From contig CM032127.1 of the NCBI GenBank assembly GCA_018894105.1, positions 2,389,001 to 2,453,000 of the forward strand: 64,000 nucleotides of DNA, read 5' to 3'. The position numbers were made by a program, and so were the translations under genes. Below the pieces are notes generated by a model that was not told where the DNA came from, did not search any database, and saw only the letters and a program-made list of their open reading frames with translations. Positions 35,695 to 48,052 of the stretch are shown one piece after another. The first letter of the stretch is position 1; every line of letters begins with the position of its first letter. The DNA is from Jacaranda mimosifolia. Its lineage: Eukaryota > Streptophyta > Magnoliopsida > Lamiales > Bignoniaceae.

Positions 35695-36930
35695 ATGGAT
35701 AAACTGAGGGAGATGGTTTCTGTTCTCTGCTTGTTCATATGTGTCAAAGCTCAAGAAACATCCAATCAGCATGATGTGAATCCACTTCATCCAAGCATGG
35801 GAGTTGTGCTGGTTGTTCTATCAATTATGTTCTGCATAACATTCCTCATTGTGGCCTATGCAAAGTTTTGTCAGAAGCCTGAACAATATCGTGCAAATGA
35901 AGTCCAAGACCCTGGAGCGATTGTGAGATCAAGATCTCGATTTTCTGGTATTGACAGGACGATAGTTGAGTCGCTTCCATTTTTCAGGTTTTCTTCACTA
36001 AAAGGATCAAAAGAAGGGCTTGAATGTGCAGTATGCCTTTCAAGATTTGAGGACACTGAAATCCTCCGTCTGCTGCCAAGGTGCCGGCATGCATTCCACA
36101 TGAATTGCATTGATAAGTGGCTGGAAAACCACTCTAGCTGCCCACTCTGCAGGTACAGGATTGATGTGGGAGACCTCAAAAGTTTGACATACACAAACAG
36201 CTTCAGAAACTCGCGCTCCTCTGCAGATGAGCCAAATCTTGAGTTCTTCATTCAGAGAGAGCAGAATCAAGAAAGGTCTTCAAGGTTCAATATGGCAAAT
36301 ACCTTTCAGAAACTAGCTAGAGGGAAAAGAGAAGAGCCCTTGATTCAAGAATTTAAGATTCAGAACGGCGACAGACAGCTTCTGCACAATCTTAAACACA
36401 AGATCATTGTCTCTGATGTGATATACAAAAGCCGCTGGAGTGATGTCAACTCTTCAGACATGATGTCTTTGAGTTCTGAGATGCTGAATGTCATCTCAAG
36501 CAAAAGATTTTCTTCAATGGAGTCAAGTAGTGGGAGGTTCACTAATGAACTTTCAGCAAAAGAACAAATCTTGAAGATCAAGGAAGATATGGAAAGGAAA
36601 AGAATGTATGAAGCCAAGGTCAGTAAAACTGAAAACAGTTCGGCTGCAACTCCTAGCTGTCATCGTGATTCAGACATTGAGTTGGATCAAAGTACAATGT
36701 CGAAAACATTGGATCCTGCACAGAAAAGATCTATGTCTGAAATTACCAACATTTCAAGATTCACAGAATTCAATGCGAGAAGCAGGATCAGTGGATCATC
36801 AACTCCAGCTAATATGGAAAGGGACGACGATGTTAGAAGGCTTTGGTTACCTATAGCAAGGAGGACAATTCAGTGGTTTGCTGGTCGAGAAATGAGTTCT
36901 GAGGCTGGAAAACATGTGGTAAATGTCTGA
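35695..36930 (+). CDS. ATL42: RING-H2 E3 ubiquitin ligase, ATL42-like (unit B)
   Basis: Intronless, 411 residues from the Met that begins the signal peptide; the frame is open back to 35626. It has the same architecture as the unit A copy: signal peptide 1-20, membrane span about 36-56, GLD motif, complete RING-H2 finger C111/C114/C130/H132/H135/C138/C149/C152, and the conserved C-terminal block ending VVNV. Differences from unit A are few and conservative (e.g. Arg to Lys at position 61, His to Arg within the finger loop, Thr to Asn after WLE). Both copies therefore look functional. It converges on the ankyrin gene 576 bp downstream. Confidence 0.9.
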   Translation: MDKLREMVSVLCLFICVKAQETSNQHDVNPLHPSMGVVLVVLSIMFCITFLIVAYAKFCQKPEQYRANEVQDPGAIVRSRSRFSGIDRTIVESLPFFRFSSLKGSKEGLECAVCLSRFEDTEILRLLPRCRHAFHMNCIDKWLENHSSCPLCRYRIDVGDLKSLTYTNSFRNSRSSADEPNLEFFIQREQNQERSSRFNMANTFQKLARGKREEPLIQEFKIQNGDRQLLHNLKHKIIVSDVIYKSRWSDVNSSDMMSLSSEMLNVISSKRFSSMESSSGRFTNELSAKEQILKIKEDMERKRMYEAKVSKTENSSAATPSCHRDSDIELDQSTMSKTLDPAQKRSMSEITNISRFTEFNARSRISGSSTPANMERDDDVRRLWLPIARRTIQWFAGREMSSEAGKHVVNV

Positions 36931-37506
36931 ATTCTGCATCGTTTTACAAACATGGCACTGCAATTACCAATATACTGTGTTCTTAGCAGTCATATAACTG
37001 TTGAACTCTCCCAGTTGAAGAAGTTTTTATTTTCTTCTGCATCTGGAAAGCCAGAAGCATACTATTTCTGTAACCTTAGTAGAAATCCCACTTTGTTTTA
37101 TCAAATGTATCCCTTAAATTAATTTCCTTCTGTAAAAATTCTCTGATAAAGCTGTTCAAAGTTTAGTGCCTCTGAAATTGATTGGCATGTAAAATTGTAT
37201 CAAATTCCCCTTTCAAATTAAGTTTATTTTCTGTTAGAGGCTTGAAGTTCAGAGAGTTTCTAGCACAACTAAGGGAGAAAGGTCCGCTATTTTGGGAATA
37301 TTACCACATTATGACAGGCAAATTCCTTCGAAATCTCTAGCTAAATCAATATTCCATGAAATTCTACAAAAGCCAATGGATATTGGTCATATAATATATT
37401 ACTCTAATTTTGACTACTAAATGCTCATCTATATCAATCTATACAACTGTGCCACGGAGTGGCAAGAACAACAAGTTCATCCATACATTTTTCTGTTTAT
37501 TACAAC

Positions 37507-39502
37507 CTAGTACAAGTGGTAACCTTGATCTGAGCTATCAACATCTGAGTTACTACTGGTGTCCTGATTGTTTTTCATCCTTTTCAATTCATGAACGTGG
37601 CTGACACTACTCTTCGGGCTTTCATCTTTGATCTTGTTCTGTTTTGCTTTCCTCCATTTGTACTTGTTGTGCCAATGCCTTGCCAGCATCAAACCAAGCC
37701 CCAAAAACACTATGATGGTGCATCCTCCTCCAAATGCTACTAGTTCCACTGATACCCATCGATTACCCTTCTTGTTAGGCATGATTGTCCAAATGGCAGC
37801 TATATAAGCTGCAGCCATAAACAGTGTAGATAGCCACATAACCTTGTGAGTCACACTCAGTAGTTTCATCAAAGTTTTTCTAGTGAAAGGAATGATGCTC
37901 ACAAGAACATTCACGACACCAATGGACAGGAACAAGGCCACAATATTACACACTAGAAAGACCTTAAAAGCAGCACGGTTTCCCCTTAAGGCTTCCCCCG
38001 TTTTTTGGTTGAATCCACCAGGAGGGTTAATGCCTGCAGCAAATGTTACAGTTGCAATCAGCACCGCTACGATGGTTATAGTTTCTCGTGCATTTCTTAG
38101 ACCCTGTTTCTGGAGGTCCAGTTTCTTTGCTCTGTGGCGGTTTTGCCTGTGATGACGGTGGCGTGGGGAGCGACCTTGAGGAGTTCTTCTAGGCCAAGAC
38201 ATGGATTTTCTGTGAATTTCTTCACTTAAACTTTTGGATTTGGATTTAGCCACTTGTTCGATGTCTATCAATCCAGGAGACGGTTGATCACATCTCTTAG
38301 CTCCTGCTTCTAATAGTGCTGGTAAAATTGCAAGAGCACCAGAGTTGCTTCCATCACCTTCAACCACATCTAGAGCTGTGTATCCCTTTTTATTCAAAGA
38401 ATTTACCGCAATTCCAATCTTCAGTAGATATGTCACCATCTGAAAGTAAATCCAAGCAAACAAAAAGTTAGCTTTGAGGATTAGACTTAACCAGATTAGT
38501 AGGAAAAGATTGTTCTAACAAGACTTACAGCAGTAAGTTTTCCTGCAGTAGCCAAGTGCAGGATAGTGTTTCCATCATTATCTTGCTTGTTCAGAAGTCT
38601 ACTGATGTTTAGAGACTCTACCAAGTACTTAACCACTTCATACTGATTGCTCTTAACTGCAAGGTGCAGAATGGTTTCTCCATTGTAAGTCGTCGTCTCA
38701 GCAGATTCAAGAGACTCGGAAAGAATCTCATCGATTATGTTGATTCGTCCTTTCATTGCAGCACAATGGAGGGGTATACGGCCTTCATCATCTTGTGTTA
38801 AGCCGAGATCAGAATCCAACTTCATAAGTTCTCTTGTTATCTCCAAGTGGCCCTTGCTGCAAGCTAGATGCAGAGGGGTGCAGCCCTGGGAATTCCTATT
38901 CCAGGCAAAGTCGGGCCGTGCTTTCAGTATTTCCTTCACTATTTCTGAACAGGCAACAAGAAAATTTTGTTTGTAAACTTTATCTAATCTAACTCGAAAA
39001 AAGCTAACATCCTTCATCATACTACCACCTGGAAAGTACAAATTAATTTACCTGTATTGCCTGATGAAGCTGCAACATGAAGGGAACTGGTTACCATATC
39101 CACTTCCAGCATCAGCAGCTTTGGAAAATCCAGCAAATGCCTAACTATATTAATCTTTCCCCTCTCACAGGCCGTGAAAAAGACACTCTCCTCTCGAGAA
39201 TTCACTATATAAGCAATCATGGGGTCAGTTTCCAGGAACAATTTCACGATCTCCAGGTGCCCTTCTCTGCATGCCTCGTGCAGAGGCGTCTCGAGATCAG
39301 CATTTTCCATGAAAACCATCTCCGGGCACGTCTTTATGATCTCTTTCGAGAATTCCAAGTGCCCAAATCTTGCAGCTAAGTGCAATATTGTGTTCAGGGA
39401 TCCAGGGACCGTCTGCCTGATGATGTTTTCATCTTGTTCAATGAGGTTTGCAAGGGCTAAAGCATCACCCCTTGTTACAGATTCCTGGATCCGGCGATCC
39501 AT
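37507..39502 (-). CDS. Ankyrin-repeat/PGG membrane protein (unit B), intact
   Basis: Three exons: 39502-39052 (451 nt), 38944-38529 (416 nt), 38439-37507 (933 nt), giving 599 residues. Ankyrin repeats fill roughly residues 1-325 (TPLH and TILH motifs). A basic His/Arg-rich linker spans about 370-405. The PGG domain follows, with spans near 409-427, 448-470, 487-508 and 518-541, PPGG at 428-431, and a hydrophilic Ser/Asp-rich tail. The start is the Met of MDRRIQES; the frame runs further upstream but that part lies beyond the TATA box. The family (ACD6, ITN1 and relatives) acts in defence and stress signalling at membranes; the role of this gene is unknown. Confidence 0.9.
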
Positions 39503-39571
39503 GATTGAAGAAGAAATGTGAAAGGGATTAATCGAGGTGGAGGAGCTGTGACTACGGCCTGATGACTTGAG

Positions 39572-39579
39572 TATATATA
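39572..39579 (-). promoter_or_regulatory. TATA box of ankyrin gene B
   Basis: TATATATA on the plus strand (self-complementary), about 70 bp upstream of the ATG at 39502. Unit D has TATAAATA at 54261-54254 in a similar place. Confidence 0.5.
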
Positions 39580-39789
39580 GATTCGGTAGCGCTAGTATAC
39601 TTGTACTTATACGTACATGCATGATTTTTCCACAGGAGGTGAAGCAACTAGGAAAGTTCGAAGAGGATGCTTTATTAGACACGCAACATTTTAGCAAGTT
39701 CATTTTCTTTGATATATTAAGCCATGTTTTTAATACAAAACATTTCAAAGTTGTAAAGATAAGTGATGATACCAATCTTATTTTATTCC

Positions 39790-39890
39790 GTGGGAGACAA
39801 GGGCAATTCTTGTAGGTGACATTAATATTGAGTTGACGGTGTGGGAGACGAGGGCAACTCTTGTAGGTGACATTAATATAGAGTTGATGG
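39790..39890. repeat. Local duplication of a ~50-bp segment
   Basis: GTGGGAGACAAGGGCAATTC...TTGACGG is followed by GTGGGAGACGAGGGCAACTC...TTGATGG. Unit A has one copy (~12,533-12,582). Confidence 0.7.
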
Positions 39891-39980
39891 TAAGAGAAAG
39901 ATTCAACATTCAAACGTTCTGTTCAGTAGGTCAGTACACCATGCGGGTTTAGTGTGCTCCATCACAATGATTGAGTAATA

Positions 39981-40180
39981 CGTAGTGTACTCTGAATCAT
40001 CTATTTTATTTTCTATTCCAACTTAGTGTATTTACGTCAAGTGTATCTGATACTCAATCCAAGTATATTTGATGTTCAATGAATTATTATTATTATAAGA
40101 AAATATTCAATATACATATCATATATTCATAAAATAAAATAAGGAACATAATATAACATTTAAACCATTCATAGTGAGGG
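39981..40180. repeat. Imperfect-palindrome MITE
   Basis: Unit B counterpart of 12670-12885, with the same core and arms. Confidence 0.5.
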
Positions 40181-40595
40181 TTTACTATGCCCTATCATAA
40201 CGACTCAAGAAAGAAAAAAATATATGTCACACTCATATTAATATAATTTATAATTTACGGCACTTTTGTGAAAAAATAAAATTTCGACCACCATATCTAC
40301 AGAGGATTAAAACATATTTACAAAATTAATTTTATTTATATTTAATAATAGATTTGAGCATGATCTTAACTTTAATTAATTTCTCTCTACAACTTGCAAT
40401 GTGAACATGGCTGGAATTTCCAAACGGGTGGTGTCCTTTTCATGCAACTACTGGCTGTGGGATTTATTTGCTATCTTAAAAATTGAAAATTGTGGTGTGA
40501 TTGGTCGCTATAACCATTTTGGCCTTGCTACAAAAATTGACTTCTGAGTATTTCTCAGAAGCTCCAGCAGTTACAGGTCATCCAGCATGAGATTT

Positions 40596-40742
40596 CATTT
40601 TGGATTCTCTATTTTATTTTTTATTTTAATTTAATGAATTTATATTAAGTGTATTTGATTTTCAATCAATTATCTTTATAAAAAAATATTTAATATATGT
40701 ATCATATATTCATAAAATAGAACAAAGGATTTAAACTAGTGA
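40596..40742. repeat. Imperfect-palindrome MITE, second in spacer
   Basis: Left arm TTGGATTCTCTATTTTATTT, right arm AAAATAGAACAAAGGATTTA, core AAATATTTAATATATGTATC. Unit C has it at about 47,872-48,052; unit A appears to lack it. Confidence 0.5.
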
Positions 40743-41148
40743 GATTCTCTCTATCATAAAAAATAGTAGATTTGAACGTTTAAAAATAACATCGATGTCA
40801 AAGAATCAATATTAATAAAATAAAATAATTTTAAATAATTTGAATGTACAATATAACAAACTAAATACTCAAGAAAGAATGTCTCAGGTAATGGCAAAGA
40901 TCTAGAACATGAGTCATATTTTTGTCAAATATAAGGTATGATAATTTTCGACCAAACTAGCTAGGCCACTCTAATTCTATCTATAATCCAATTGGTGACT
41001 GGACAGAATAACGAAAAATCAAGCTAATGATGCAATAATATTAAGTGTGAAAGAGCACAATTTGGCGAGAAGGGAGGCGCATGTGTCCATATATATAGTC
41101 AACAATAAAGTTCTCTGATGACACTTCTATTAGGAATGTACGGTAATT

Positions 41149-41496
41149 TGTTAAAGAATGGACATTTGGCCTAACTCAACCCCAAAAGCTAGCTTAAGAG
41201 GTGAGGATTGTCCAAGACCATATATAGATACCACAATTTATTTATTTCACCGATGTGGGACACTAACACACCCCGCGCACGCCCAGAAATGAACATCTGG
41301 AGCGTGGAATGACATGAAATGAGTGGCCCAACAATACTAGGTAGCCCAACATCGGGAATAGGTAGCTCCGATACCATGTTAAAGAATGGACATTGGGCCT
41401 AACTCAACCCCAAAAGCTAGCTTAAGAGGTGAGGATTGCCCAATACCATATATAGATACCACAATTTATTTATTTCACCGATGTGGGACACTAACA
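41149..41496 (-). mobile_element. TRIM-type miniature LTR retrotransposon
   Basis: Two 120-bp direct repeats (41149-41268 and 41377-41496), nearly identical, start TG and end CA on the minus strand. Next to the right-hand repeat, on the minus strand, is TGGTATCGGAGCTACC, which fits a methionine-tRNA primer-binding site. GCGCGGGGTGTG before the other repeat could be the polypurine tract. TAATT is duplicated at 41144-41148 and 41497-41501. Unit C (~48,470) has the intact empty site GTACGGTAATTGCCATG. At 348 bp in total it has no coding capacity. Confidence 0.9.
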
Positions 41497-41886
41497 TAAT
41501 TGCCATGAGATGACGACTTGTCTTACATCATAGTTGAGATCAATGTTTGATTTTATTTTTAAATTTAATAATTTTTCATTTTACCCTGAAACAACGAAAA
41601 AGATTTGTCACCTCCGAAATAGTTGAGATTCCTAACTTACTTGTTTAACCGTGTTCACCCACTGTCCTCTCTTTGCAAGTTTACATTTTCTCTTTCGAGT
41701 CTCTATCTTCCTCCTTCCTATCATTAGGCCTTAACTCATTTTGGTTAGCAAGCTGCTAGGGAGGTCGAAATGACAGGCATGCACCATATGTCTTCAAGTT
41801 CTAATAATATTTCCTTCCCAACTATTTATGGCAAAAGTTGAAAATTAAAATATCTTGTATGGAAACTTGAAATGTCAAATGCGTGA

Positions 41887-44121
41887 GAGTAACACCACGA
41901 ACTTTGAAATTTTAAAATATAATAAAATATGAAATTGATAAGTTTGATTAGATTAATTTTGAGTTTGATTTAGTTACCATTTAGAATTAAATATTTATAA
42001 TCAAGGGATTAAATTGTAAATTAGATGAGGAATTGATTGTACGAAATTATAAAATTTAGAGGGTTAATGTAAGTAAATTGGAAGTTTGAGGACTTCAGAA
42101 TAATTAAATTTGTTCTCAACTGTCCAGAAACAAAAAATGTTAGGGGTCAATGTGTAAGAATTGAAAGTTAAAGGACTCAATTGAAGGTTGGGGGCCAAAC
42201 TGAAGGCAGTTCAAATTTTCAGAGGTGTAATTGAAGATGGTCAGAAAGTTTTGGGGCCGAATTGAATAAGCTAGAAAATACTTTTATATATATAGAATGG
42301 AGGACAAAAGTTTGTTTAATTCTCAAAATCAACCACACACCTACCCTAGAAGCGAATCACCGGAAAAAGGCTGTAAAAGTTGAAAACAACACTGTAGAAA
42401 GGCTCCCCTCAGCTCAAGGAATTCAACCATATCAAAAATATGTAGAAACAACCGGTAAAACGATCAAAAAATGAGGCCGACAGCGGTGGTAACGGGACTT
42501 GGGTTTATGACGACTGAAACTGGGAACTATTGTGTAAGTTTTGACGGGCTCGACAAGAGAAATACGTTGGTATGTTCAAATCTTGGTTTCGACGGCCAAC
42601 GGCATAGTAATTGAGGCAAAAAGGTTGCGGCGACACTAGGCTTCGCCGAGGGGTTTTTGGCCAAATTGGCCATCGAGATGGCGGCGAAATGGAAAATTGA
42701 TTTGGGGGTTCTGTTCGCCTCAGCAAGGTGCATCTGGTGGTGGTGGTGGTTCTCTTCTCCAGTAGTGGCGCGTGGCGGTCTAGCGGTGGTTGGGCAATCT
42801 GCTTGAAATTTACTTCTAGACTTGTCTGGGCTATTTTCAGGTTGAGATTGGATCACGATTCGATCTAATTTGGATAAATTTCATATTGAATGTTAAATTA
42901 GATTGATTTTTACGCTTATAATTTAATGTTAATTAAAATTAGGATTATTGAAATGTAATTGCACTCGAGACGATGATTGATTTGTAAATATTGAACAAAA
43001 TTAATTATAATTCTAAGTTTAATAAATTAAGAAAGATCGATTTGAAATTCTACTCTTAGACTCGATAATATAGTATGTTGTGAACAAAATATAGTTGAGC
43101 TTAATCTAAAGATGAAGTTATATAAATATTAGAACAAAAATGAATTATCAGACCTGGACCTAATAAACTCCTAAAACCCAACTGATTTAGAAACCTGGAC
43201 CCTCATCGTGTACTATAAATAAGTAAAGTGACGAATTGAGTTTGTTGGGGGTAGTTTGAGGGGTAAGTTGGCTCGAGCACGTAAAGCTATTAAGACGGTT
43301 AAAACATTAAGACAATAAAGTGGGAATGATTGGGCTCAAGTAAGTAAAGTCTAATAATACTAAAGTATCATGTAGTTGGAAGATTAATGTCATTTGAAAT
43401 AAGATATAATTGAGCTCGAATGTCAGAATAACCTTAAGTTTGATAAAGATATTAACTATATATATATTTAAAAATCAGTGGATTGATAGGATGGTAACTC
43501 AAATTATCTTATAACAGTTCTCGTTTTAGGTAGCAAGCTAGGACCTGAGCGACCATACAAGTAGGAATTTCTCTGCATTTGCCAGGTGAGTTTATACTCA
43601 ACAATATAAGATTTGCTTGCTACGAAAAGAACATATATACTGGTTATATATCTTGGTTGCTTGATTCCTTCCAATATGCATGTCGAGAAACTCACTACAC
43701 ATCGCCTCTTACGCCGAATACTACCCTTATTTGATTATGACTTATGATCCCATGTGAAATTGGGGATTGTGTGTGGAAAATGGATTCCGAAATACATGTT
43801 CTAATCTTGCCATGACTACTGCCTTGAGATGAAACCGATATTAATTGATTGATTGATTGCTTATCATGGCGGATTGGCATGTTATTTAAATTGTTCCTAG
43901 ACATGCCATATGACATATATGAATATGATTAACACCCTTGGGGGTGGGCCCTGGGATCGGTTATGAAAGACGACCGAGTGGAACGGACCGTCGGTATCTG
44001 ATCTTTTGACTGATATCCGTACACACTGTACATATGACCCAGTATCCGAGCCAGTTGGAGGCAGTTCTCTACGAACTGGTAGGGCATGCGGCTACCCGTA
44101 CACTCTTTACAATTTATGTTC
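41887..44121. mobile_element. 2.2-kb segment of unknown origin, possibly LTR-retroelement-derived (unit C)
   Basis: This segment is absent from units A and B and present twice (also 48871-51104, nearly equal length). It joins spacer DNA on the left and cuts directly into the ATL42 coding region on the right. It is less AT-rich in the middle (~42,480-42,800) and has a short GGT run. It has no long reading frame that I can assign, no clear primer-binding site and no target duplication. Its non-coding, mixed-composition character resembles a long plant LTR, but that is inference. Confidence 0.5.
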
Positions 44122-44628
44122 TACAAAAGCCGCTGGAGTGATGTCAACTCTTCAGACATGATGTCTTTGAGTTCTGAGATGCTGAATGTCATCTCAAGCA
44201 AAAGATTTTCTTCAATGGAGTCAAGTAGTGGGAGGTTCACTAATGAACTTTCAGCAAAAGAACAAATCTTGAAGATCAAGGAAGATATGGAAAGGAAAAG
44301 ATTGTATGAAGCCAAGGTCAGTAAAACTGAAAACAGTTCGGCTGCAACTCCTAGCTGTCATCGTGATTCAGACATTGAGTTGGATCAAAGTACAATGTCG
44401 AAAACATTGGATCCTACTCAGAAAAGATCTATGTCTGAAATTACCAACATTTCAAGATTCACACAATTCAATGCGAGAAGCAGGATCAGTGGATCATCAA
44501 CTCCAGCTAATATGAAAAGGGACAACGATGTTAGAAGGCTTTGGTTACCTATAGCAAGGAGAACAATTCAGTGGTTTGCTGGTCGAGAAACGAGTTCTGA
44601 GGCTGGAAAACAAGTGGTAAATGTCTGA
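44086..44628 (+). pseudogene. RING-less ATL42 C-terminal fragment, chimeric frame (unit C)
   Basis: Homology to the ATL42-like genes begins at 44122 (TACAAAAGCC). The remaining 168 codons run to the normal stop without a lesion and end in RRLWLPIARRT...WF. An ATG in the upstream 2.2-kb segment (44086) is in frame and adds 12 foreign codons (MRLPVHSLQFMF), giving 180 residues. Signal peptide, membrane span, GLD motif and the whole RING finger are missing, so it cannot act as an E3 ligase. Whether it is transcribed is unknown; if so it would make a soluble C-terminal domain. Gene fragment is the default reading. Confidence 0.8.
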
Positions 44629-45204
44629 ATTCTGCATCGTTTTACAAACATGGCACTGCAATTACCAATATACTGTGTTCTTAGCAGTCGTATAACTGTT
44701 GAACTCTCCCAGTTGAGGAAGTTTTTATTTTCTTCTGCATCTGGAAAGCCAGAAGCATACTATTTCTGTAACCTTTGTAGAAATCCCACTTTGTTGTATC
44801 AAATGTATCCCTTAAATTAATTTCCTTCGGTAAAAATTCTCTGATAAAGCTGTTCAAAGTTTAGTGCCTCTGAAATTGATTGGCATATAAAATTGTATCA
44901 AATTCCCCCTTCAAATTAAGTTTATTTTCAGTTAGAGGCTTAAAGTTCAGAGAGTTTCTAGCAAAACTAAGGGAGAAAGGTCCGCTATTTTGGGAATATT
45001 ACCACATTATGACAGGCAAACTCCTTCGAAATCTCTAGCTAAATCAATATTCCATGAAATTCTACAAAAGCCAATGGATATTGGTCATATAAAACATTAC
45101 TCTAATTTTGACTACTAAATGCTCAGCTATATCAATCTATACAACTGTGCCACGGAGTGGCAAGAACAACAAGTTCATCCATACATTTTTCTGTTTATTA
45201 CAAC

Positions 45205-47176
45205 CTAGCACAAGTGGTAACCTTGATCTGAGCTATCAACATCTGAGTTACTACTGGTGTCCTGATTGTTTTTCATACTTTTCAATTCATCAACGTGGCT
45301 GACACTACTCTTCGGGCTTTCATCTTTGATCTTGTTCTGTTTTGCTTTCCTCCATTTGTACTTGTTGTGCCAATGCCTTGCCAGCATCAAACCAAGCCCC
45401 AAAAACACTATGATGGTGCATCCTCCTCCAAATGCTACTAGTTCCACTAATACCCATCGATTACCCTTCTTGTTAGGCATGATTGTCCAAATGGCAGCTA
45501 TATAAGCTGCAGCCATAAACAGTGTAGATAGCCACATAACCTTGTGAGTCACACTCAGTAGTTTCATCAAAGTTTTTCTAGTGAAAGGAATGATGCTCAC
45601 AAGAACATTCACGACACCAATGGACAGGAACAAGGCCACAATATTACACACTAGAAAGACCTTAAAAGCAGCACGGTTTCCCCTTAAGGCTTCCCCTGTT
45701 TTTTGGTTGAATCCACCAGGAGGGTTAATGCCTGCAGCAAATGTTACAGTTGCAATCAGCACCGCTACGATGGTTATAGTTTCTCGTGCATTTCTTAGAC
45801 CCTGTTTCTGGAGGTCCAATTTCTTTGCTCTGTGGCGGTTTTGCCCATGATGACGGTGACGTGGGGAGCGACCTTGAGGAGTTCTGCTAGGCCAAGACCT
45901 TGATTTTCTGTGAATTTCTTCACTTAACCATTTGGATGAGGATTTAGCCACTTGTTCGATGTCTGTCAATCCAGGAGACAGTTGATCACATCTCTTAGCT
46001 CCTGCTTCTAATAGTGCTGGTAAAATTGCAAGAGCACCAGAGTTGCTTCCATCACCTTCAACCACATCTAGAGCTGTGTATCCCTTTTTATTCAAAGAAT
46101 TTACCTCAATTCCAATCTTCAGTAGATATGTCACCATCTGAAAGTAAATCCAAGCAAACAAAAAGTTAGCTTTGAGGATTAGACTTAACCAGAATAGTAG
46201 GAAAAGATTGTTCTAACAAGACTTACAGCAGTGAGTTTTCCTGCAGTAGCCAAGTGCAGGATAGTGTTTCCATCATTATCTTGCTTGTTCAGAAGTCTAC
46301 TGATGTTTAGAGACTCTACCAAGTACTTAACCACTTCATACTGATTGCTCTTAACTGCAAGGTGCAGAATGGTTTCTCCATTGGAAGTCGTCGTCTCAGC
46401 AGATTAAAGAGACTCGGAAAGAATCTCATCGATTATGTTGATTCGTCCTTTCATTGCTGCACAATGGAGGGGTATACGGCCTTCACCATCTTGTATCAAG
46501 CAGAGATCAGAATCCAACTTCATAAGTTCTCTTGTTATCTCCAAGTGGCCCTTGCTGCAAGCTAGATGCAGAGGGGTGCAGCCCTGGGAATTCCTTTTCC
46601 AGGCAAAGTCGGGCCGCGCTTTCAGTATTTCCTTCACTATTTCTGAACAAGCAACAAGAAGATTTTGCTAGTAAACTTTATCTAATCTAACTCGAAAAAG
46701 GCTAACATCCCTTCATCATACTACCACCTGGAAAGTACAAATTAATTTACCTGTATTGCCTGATGAAGCTGCAACATGAAGGGAACTGGTTACCATATCC
46801 ACTTCCAGCATCAGCAGCTTTGGAAAATCCAGCAAATGCCTAACTATATTAATCTTTCCCCTCTCACAGGCCGTGAAAAAGACACTCTCCTCTCGAGAAT
46901 TCACTATATAAGCAATCATGGGGTCAGTTTCCAGGAACAATTTCACGATCTCCCGTTGCCCTTCTCTGCATGCTTCGTGCAGAGGCGTCTCGACATCAGC
47001 ATTTTCCATGAAAACCATCTCCGGGCACGTCTTTATGATCTCTTTCGAGAATTCCAGGTGCCCAAATCTTGCAGCTAAGTGCAATATTGTGTTCAGGGAT
47101 CCAGGGACCGTCTGCCTGATGATGTTTTCATCTTGTTCAATGAGGTTTGCAAGGGCTAAAGCATCACCTCGCGTTA
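45205..47176 (-). pseudogene. Ankyrin-repeat/PGG gene, unit C, start deleted and premature stop
   Basis: Exons 46642-46227 and 45205-46137 (minus strand) are complete, and exon 1 remains from 46751 to about 47176. A deletion joins the codons for GDALALANL directly to upstream spacer DNA, removing the original ATG, 5' flank and TATA box. A spacer-derived ATG at 47213 is in frame (MNAESFSTVNLILTRG...). Exon 2 carries TAA in place of the Glu230 codon at 46406-46404, cutting off the last ankyrin repeats and the whole membrane domain. Exon 3 is still fully open, so decay is recent. Confidence 0.88.
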
Positions 47177-47284
47177 ATATCAAGTTGACGGTAGAGAAAG
47201 ATTCAGCATTCAAACGTTCTGCTCGGTAGGTCAGTACACCATGCAGGTTTAGTGTGCTCCATCACAACGATTGAGTAATACGTA

Positions 47285-47490
47285 GTGCATTATGAATCCT
47301 CTATTTCATTTCCTATTTTATTTTCTATTCCAACTTAGTATATTTATACCAAGTGTATATGATGCTCAATTCAAGTGTATTTGATGTTCAATGAATTATT
47401 CTTATAAGAAAAATACTTAGTATACGTATCACATATTTATAAAATGAAATAAGGAACGGAATAGAAGATTTAAACCATACATAGTGAGGG
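47285..47490. repeat. Imperfect-palindrome MITE
   Basis: Unit C counterpart of 39981-40180. Confidence 0.5.
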
Positions 47491-47871
47491 TCAAGAAAGA
47501 AAAAGATATATGTCACACTCATATTAATATAATTTATAATTTACGGCACTTTTGTGAAAAAATAAAATTTCAACCACGATGTATCTATTAAGGAATATAA
47601 CATATTTATAAAATTAATTTTATTTATACCTAACAATAGATTTGAGCATGATCTTTAACTTCAAATTTCTCTCTACAACTTGCAATGTGAATATGGCTGG
47701 AATTTCCAAACGGGCGGTGTCCTTTTCATGCAACTACTGTCTGGGGGGTTTCTTTTCATCTTAAAAATTGGAAATTGTGGTGTTGGCCGTTATATCCATT
47801 TGGCCTAGCTACAAAAATAGACTTCTGAGTATTTCTCAGAAGCTCCAGCAGTTAGAGATCGTGGACCATGA

Positions 47872-48052
47872 GATTCTATTTGAATTTTCTATTTCATTTC
47901 TTATATCATCTTTTATTTTAATTTGTTGAATTTATGCTAGATATATTTGATTTTCAATCAATTATTTTGATATGAAAATATTTAATACACTGTCATATAT
48001 TCATAAATGAAATAGAATATAAAATAGGAAATGAAATGGAGGATTAAAACTG
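47872..48052. repeat. Imperfect-palindrome MITE, second in spacer
   Basis: Unit C counterpart of 40596-40742, with arms extended (CTATTTCATTTCTTATATC and GAATATAAAATAGGAAATG). Confidence 0.5.

Larger units (their letters stand above)
25667..41700. repeat. Segmental duplication unit B (partner: 1-14,430)
   Basis: Same gene order and spacer content as unit A. Insertions found only here are the hAT-like element 29416-30164, the element 30325-31222 and the TRIM at 41149-41496. Missing here are the unit A hAT-like element (13291-14042) and two of the three 33-bp repeats. Confidence 0.9.

Noticed and set aside
39502..39913. Upstream extension of ankyrin gene B reading frame (to 39913)
   Set aside because: The extension runs through the TATA box and differs between units; MDRR is the conserved start in A, B and D.
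42505..42856. Two overlapping minus-strand frames in the 2.2-kb segment
   Set aside because: The frames are altered in the unit D copy, show no recognisable domain and come from a less AT-rich stretch where open frames are expected by chance.
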